Part shown: positions 5,774-7,239 of the stretch, one piece after another | Layout of the letters: each line of letters begins with the position of its first letter | Numbering within the stretch: position 1 is the first letter of the stretch | Origin: an uncultured bacterium | Lineage (GTDB): Bacteria; Cyanobacteriota; Vampirovibrionia; Gastranaerophilales; Gastranaerophilaceae | DNA length: 7,239 bases | Assembly (NCBI GenBank): GCA_900553205.1 | Contig: USCK01000093.1 | Location: forward strand, 1 to 7,239 | Direction of reading: 5' to 3' | Notes under the pieces: model-generated | The model's input: the letters and a program-made list of their open reading frames with translations, nothing else | Database searches by the model: none | Told to the model about the DNA's origin: nothing | Position numbers and translations under genes: made by a program

Positions 5774-6982
5774 TTAAGGTCTTAACACTGTAATAACTGA
5801 TTTATCTGTAAAATATTTATTTGCACACTCTTTGACTTGTTCCGGTGTCACTTGTTTGATTTTTTCAATTATTTTAGATTGATAATCAAAACCTAAATCC
5901 ATAATGCCATAATATGCGAGAGCAGTAGATTGCTGAAAATTTGTTTCTGTAATAAACTGCTGTTTACCTATAATATTATTTTTAGCATTTGTCAATTCTT
6001 CATCTGAAACCAATACTGCTTTAATCTTATCAATTTCTTCTTTAAATCCTGCTAATGAAACATCTATATTGCGTGGTTCTGTTGCAATATAAATACTAAA
6101 TATTGCAGATTTCCGATGAGATTCACAAGATGTTCTTACCGTATATGCCAAACCTTTTTTATCTCTAAGCTCTAAGAATAATCTGGAAGAAAGCCCACTT
6201 GCACCAAGAATCGTATTGATAACGGCAAGTGTCGGATAATCTTCTGATTCAAAGTTTGGAACCAACCAACCTTGATAAATTTGAGCTTGATTTGCATCTT
6301 CTTTTATTACATCAACCCTGTTTGCAGAATTTAGTTCAGGTTTTGCAATTTTGCTTGTTTCTACGGTATTATTTTCTAATTCTCCGATAGTTTGCTCTAA
6401 CAAAGGTTCTATTTCAGAAAATTCTAAACTACCTACTGTTGATGAGATTTTTTTACCCAATTTCAAAATATTATAATAAGCATCTGTAACATCTTGTTTT
6501 GTAATTTTATCAAGAGTTTCTAACATTTTTGTATAGGTATTTCCATAATAATGGTTTTCATAAATTGTTTTTATAAAAGCATCTGAAACTTTTGTTCTTG
6601 CTGAATCAAGTTCTGCAACGATTTCACCACGCATTTTTTCTTTTTCTTTATCAAATTCAACAAATGTAGTGTTGTTTATAATATCATCAAGTATTTTTAT
6701 TGCTAATTCAAAATCTTCATTTAGGCATACAAATCTGAATCTCAAATAATCTTGTTTCATATCTGTATATAATTCTATCGCATTTTCATCTAAAACTTTT
6801 GCAAGCTCTGTATTTGAATATTTTTCAGTACCTTGTAATAACAATCTATTCATCAATGAATAAGTCCCTGCATATTTTTCAGGTTCTGTTATTGCAATAT
6901 TTAAAGTAAATGCCATTCTAGGTGTATTTTTATTTTGTTTATAAATTGATTTGATATTATTTTTAAGTGTAAATTCTTTCAT
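5774..6982 (-). CDS. M16 family peptidase-like protein lacking the zinc motif
   Basis: 402 residues with the two-domain layout of M16B (pitrilysin/processing-peptidase-like) proteins. The zinc motif normally lies in a context like GTAHFLEHMLFKGT. Here residues 39-52 read GTYSLMNRLLLQGT, with Ser, Asn and Arg in place of His, Glu and His, so direct zinc catalysis is not expected. Other marks are kept: an NHYYGNTYTKMLETLDKIT segment (143-161) and, in the second domain, GASGLSSRLFLELRDKKGLAYTVRTS (260-285) containing the Arg/Tyr-type substrate region. Some M16B enzymes are heterodimers in which one subunit supplies HxxEH and the other this second-domain region; this protein looks like the latter. 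No signal peptide is seen, suggesting a cytoplasmic location. GAGGG (6987-6991) precedes the ATG at 6982 by 4 nt. It leads the operon with the uracil-DNA glycosylase gene; no HxxEH partner lies downstream. Confidence 0.9.
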   Translation of the reverse strand: MKEFTLKNNIKSIYKQNKNTPRMAFTLNIAITEPEKYAGTYSLMNRLLLQGTEKYSNTELAKVLDENAIELYTDMKQDYLRFRFVCLNEDFELAIKILDDIINNTTFVEFDKEKEKMRGEIVAELDSARTKVSDAFIKTIYENHYYGNTYTKMLETLDKITKQDVTDAYYNILKLGKKISSTVGSLEFSEIEPLLEQTIGELENNTVETSKIAKPELNSANRVDVIKEDANQAQIYQGWLVPNFESEDYPTLAVINTILGASGLSSRLFLELRDKKGLAYTVRTSCESHRKSAIFSIYIATEPRNIDVSLAGFKEEIDKIKAVLVSDEELTNAKNNIIGKQQFITETNFQQSTALAYYGIMDLGFDYQSKIIEKIKQVTPEQVKECANKYFTDKSVITVLRP

Positions 6983-7051
6983 AAAACCCTCATTTTTTCT
7001 TTTATTTAATCACAAATTTAGGGAAACTACAAACTTTTAACAAATTAGTGC

Positions 7052-7080
7052 TAGACAATTAATTATGTCTGTATTATTAT
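7052..7080 (+). promoter_or_regulatory. Promoter for the right-edge hairpin RNA, with overlapping palindromes
   Basis: TAGACA (7052-7057) and TATTAT (7075-7080) are separated by 17 bp, each a 5 of 6 match to sigma70 consensus, predicting a start near 7087. AGACA (7053-7057) and TGTCT (7066-7070) form an inverted repeat over the -35 and spacer. GACATTGTC (7082-7090) is a short palindrome at the start site, and GACAAT (7054-7059) mirrors ATTGTC (7085-7090). Such packing resembles an operator. A minus-strand TATAAT (complement of 7076-7081) overlaps the same spot and could serve the M16-like gene, but it lacks a good -35. Confidence 0.5.
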
Positions 7081-7116
7081 AGACATTGTCGAAAGGGTAA
7101 AACCTTTCAACATCAG

Positions 7117-7186
7117 TTGAAAATAGAATATTTTTCAAAACTGCATGTCTTTATGACTCTCTGCCAAAAAGGTTACGTGGTAGAGA
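7117..7186 (+). repeat. Tandem hairpin repeat, unit 1
   Basis: The unit begins TTGAAAATAGAATA and continues AAACTGCATGTC, a 5-base loop TTTAT, GACTCTCTGCC and AA. It includes the closing arm TGGTAGAG at 7178-7185. Compared with unit 2, 20 of the first 25 bases from CTGCATG onward are identical without gaps. The changes at 7148 and 7156 (T and A here, C and G in unit 2) keep the base pair. Confidence 0.65.
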
Positions 7187-7239
7187 TTGAAAATTAAATA
7201 ATAAACTGCATGCCCTTGTGGCACTCTGCCGAACAAACG
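7187..7239 (+). repeat. Tandem hairpin repeat, unit 2 (cut by window end)
   Basis: The unit begins TTGAAAATTAAATA directly after unit 1, then AAACTGCATGCC, loop CTTGT, GGCACTCTGCC and GAA. By analogy with unit 1, a closing arm close to GGCAGAG is expected within about 15-25 bases beyond the window. The spacing between units is 70 bases at the TTGAAAAT block and 65 at the CTGCATG block, because unit 1 has five extra bases between them. Confidence 0.6.

Larger units (their letters stand above)
7087..7239 (+). ncRNA. Candidate structured RNA made of serial hairpins (partial)
   Basis: From the predicted start rightwards the sequence folds as a series of local stems. GAAAGG/CCTTTC lies at 7091-7096 and 7103-7108. 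TTGAAAA/TTTTCAA lies at 7117-7123 and 7132-7138. The small GTC/GAC hairpin is at 7147-7149 and 7155-7157, followed by CTCTGCCA/TGGTAGAG, 8 bp with one G-U, at 7159-7166 and 7178-7185. The small hairpin recurs as GCC/GGC at 7212-7214 and 7220-7222. Frames are short and interrupted by stops, so coding is unlikely. It could be a free small RNA, a tandem riboswitch or leader for a gene beyond the window, or part of a repeat array. I compared it from memory with the glycine, c-di-GMP, THF, preQ1 and fluoride riboswitches, 6S, tmRNA, SRP and RNase P RNAs, and none fits. Confidence 0.45.

Noticed and set aside
5390..5793. Three overlapping plus-strand frames opposite the uracil-DNA glycosylase gene
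   Set aside because: All are antisense shadows of a clear gene; their overlap with each other and lack of start signals argue against coding.
7117..7239. Start of a CRISPR array
   Set aside because: The 65-70 base periodicity is suggestive, but units differ at several positions within the conserved block, the between-block sequence is itself similar, and the unit folds as a covarying hairpin. CRISPR repeats would be nearly identical with unrelated spacers.
7117..7239. Diversity-generating retroelement template/variable repeats
   Set aside because: Differences between units are not restricted to adenine positions, no reverse transcriptase is present, and the units are directly adjacent.
7203..7239. 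Integron attC-like site
   Set aside because: The hairpin lacks the paired RYYYAAC and GTTRRRY ends expected of attC, and no cassette genes or integrase are seen.

Overview
The window is AT-rich bacterial DNA holding conserved housekeeping genes plus one low-GC, gene-poor stretch. The genes use bacterial Shine-Dalgarno signals (AAAGGAG, AGGGAG) and sigma70-like promoters. The split glycine decarboxylase subunit (GcvPA type), family 4 uracil-DNA glycosylase, M16B-like protein and strong A/T bias point to an AT-rich anaerobe, either Firmicutes-like or Gastranaerophilales/Melainabacteria-like. This assignment is an inference and has low confidence.

Layout. Positions 1-356 carry an open frame without a convincing start codon, probably a broken or partial gene. 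Positions 357-760 have no gene but contain three related copies of a ~22-bp repeat, two direct and one inverted. A rho-independent terminator (768-789) and a tRNA-Ser(UGA) gene (795-884) follow, both on the minus strand. The gene-poor stretch lies just beyond the 3' end of this tRNA, where integrative elements often insert. From 988 a plus-strand promoter drives gcvT-gcvH-gcvPA (1042-3771), the T, H and P-alpha parts of the glycine cleavage system. gcvPB, which carries the PLP lysine, is not next to them; the operon instead runs tail-to-tail into rsmD with a 14-bp overlap.

All protein genes from 3758 to 6982 lie on the minus strand. Read in the direction of transcription they are an M16-like peptidase homologue lacking the zinc-binding HxxEH motif, a family 4 uracil-DNA glycosylase 2 nt behind it, a 63-residue small protein with its own good promoter, a membrane-anchored small-heat-shock-like gene with a one-base frameshift in a homopolymer, and rsmD.

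The most unusual part is the right edge (7052-7239). A sigma70-like promoter overlapping short palindromes points rightwards into a chain of hairpins. These include two tandem ~65-70 nt repeats whose conserved hairpins show a compensatory base-pair change. No protein frame explains this, and I cannot assign it to a known RNA family. It is the best candidate here for an undescribed structured RNA, and it is cut off by the window end.
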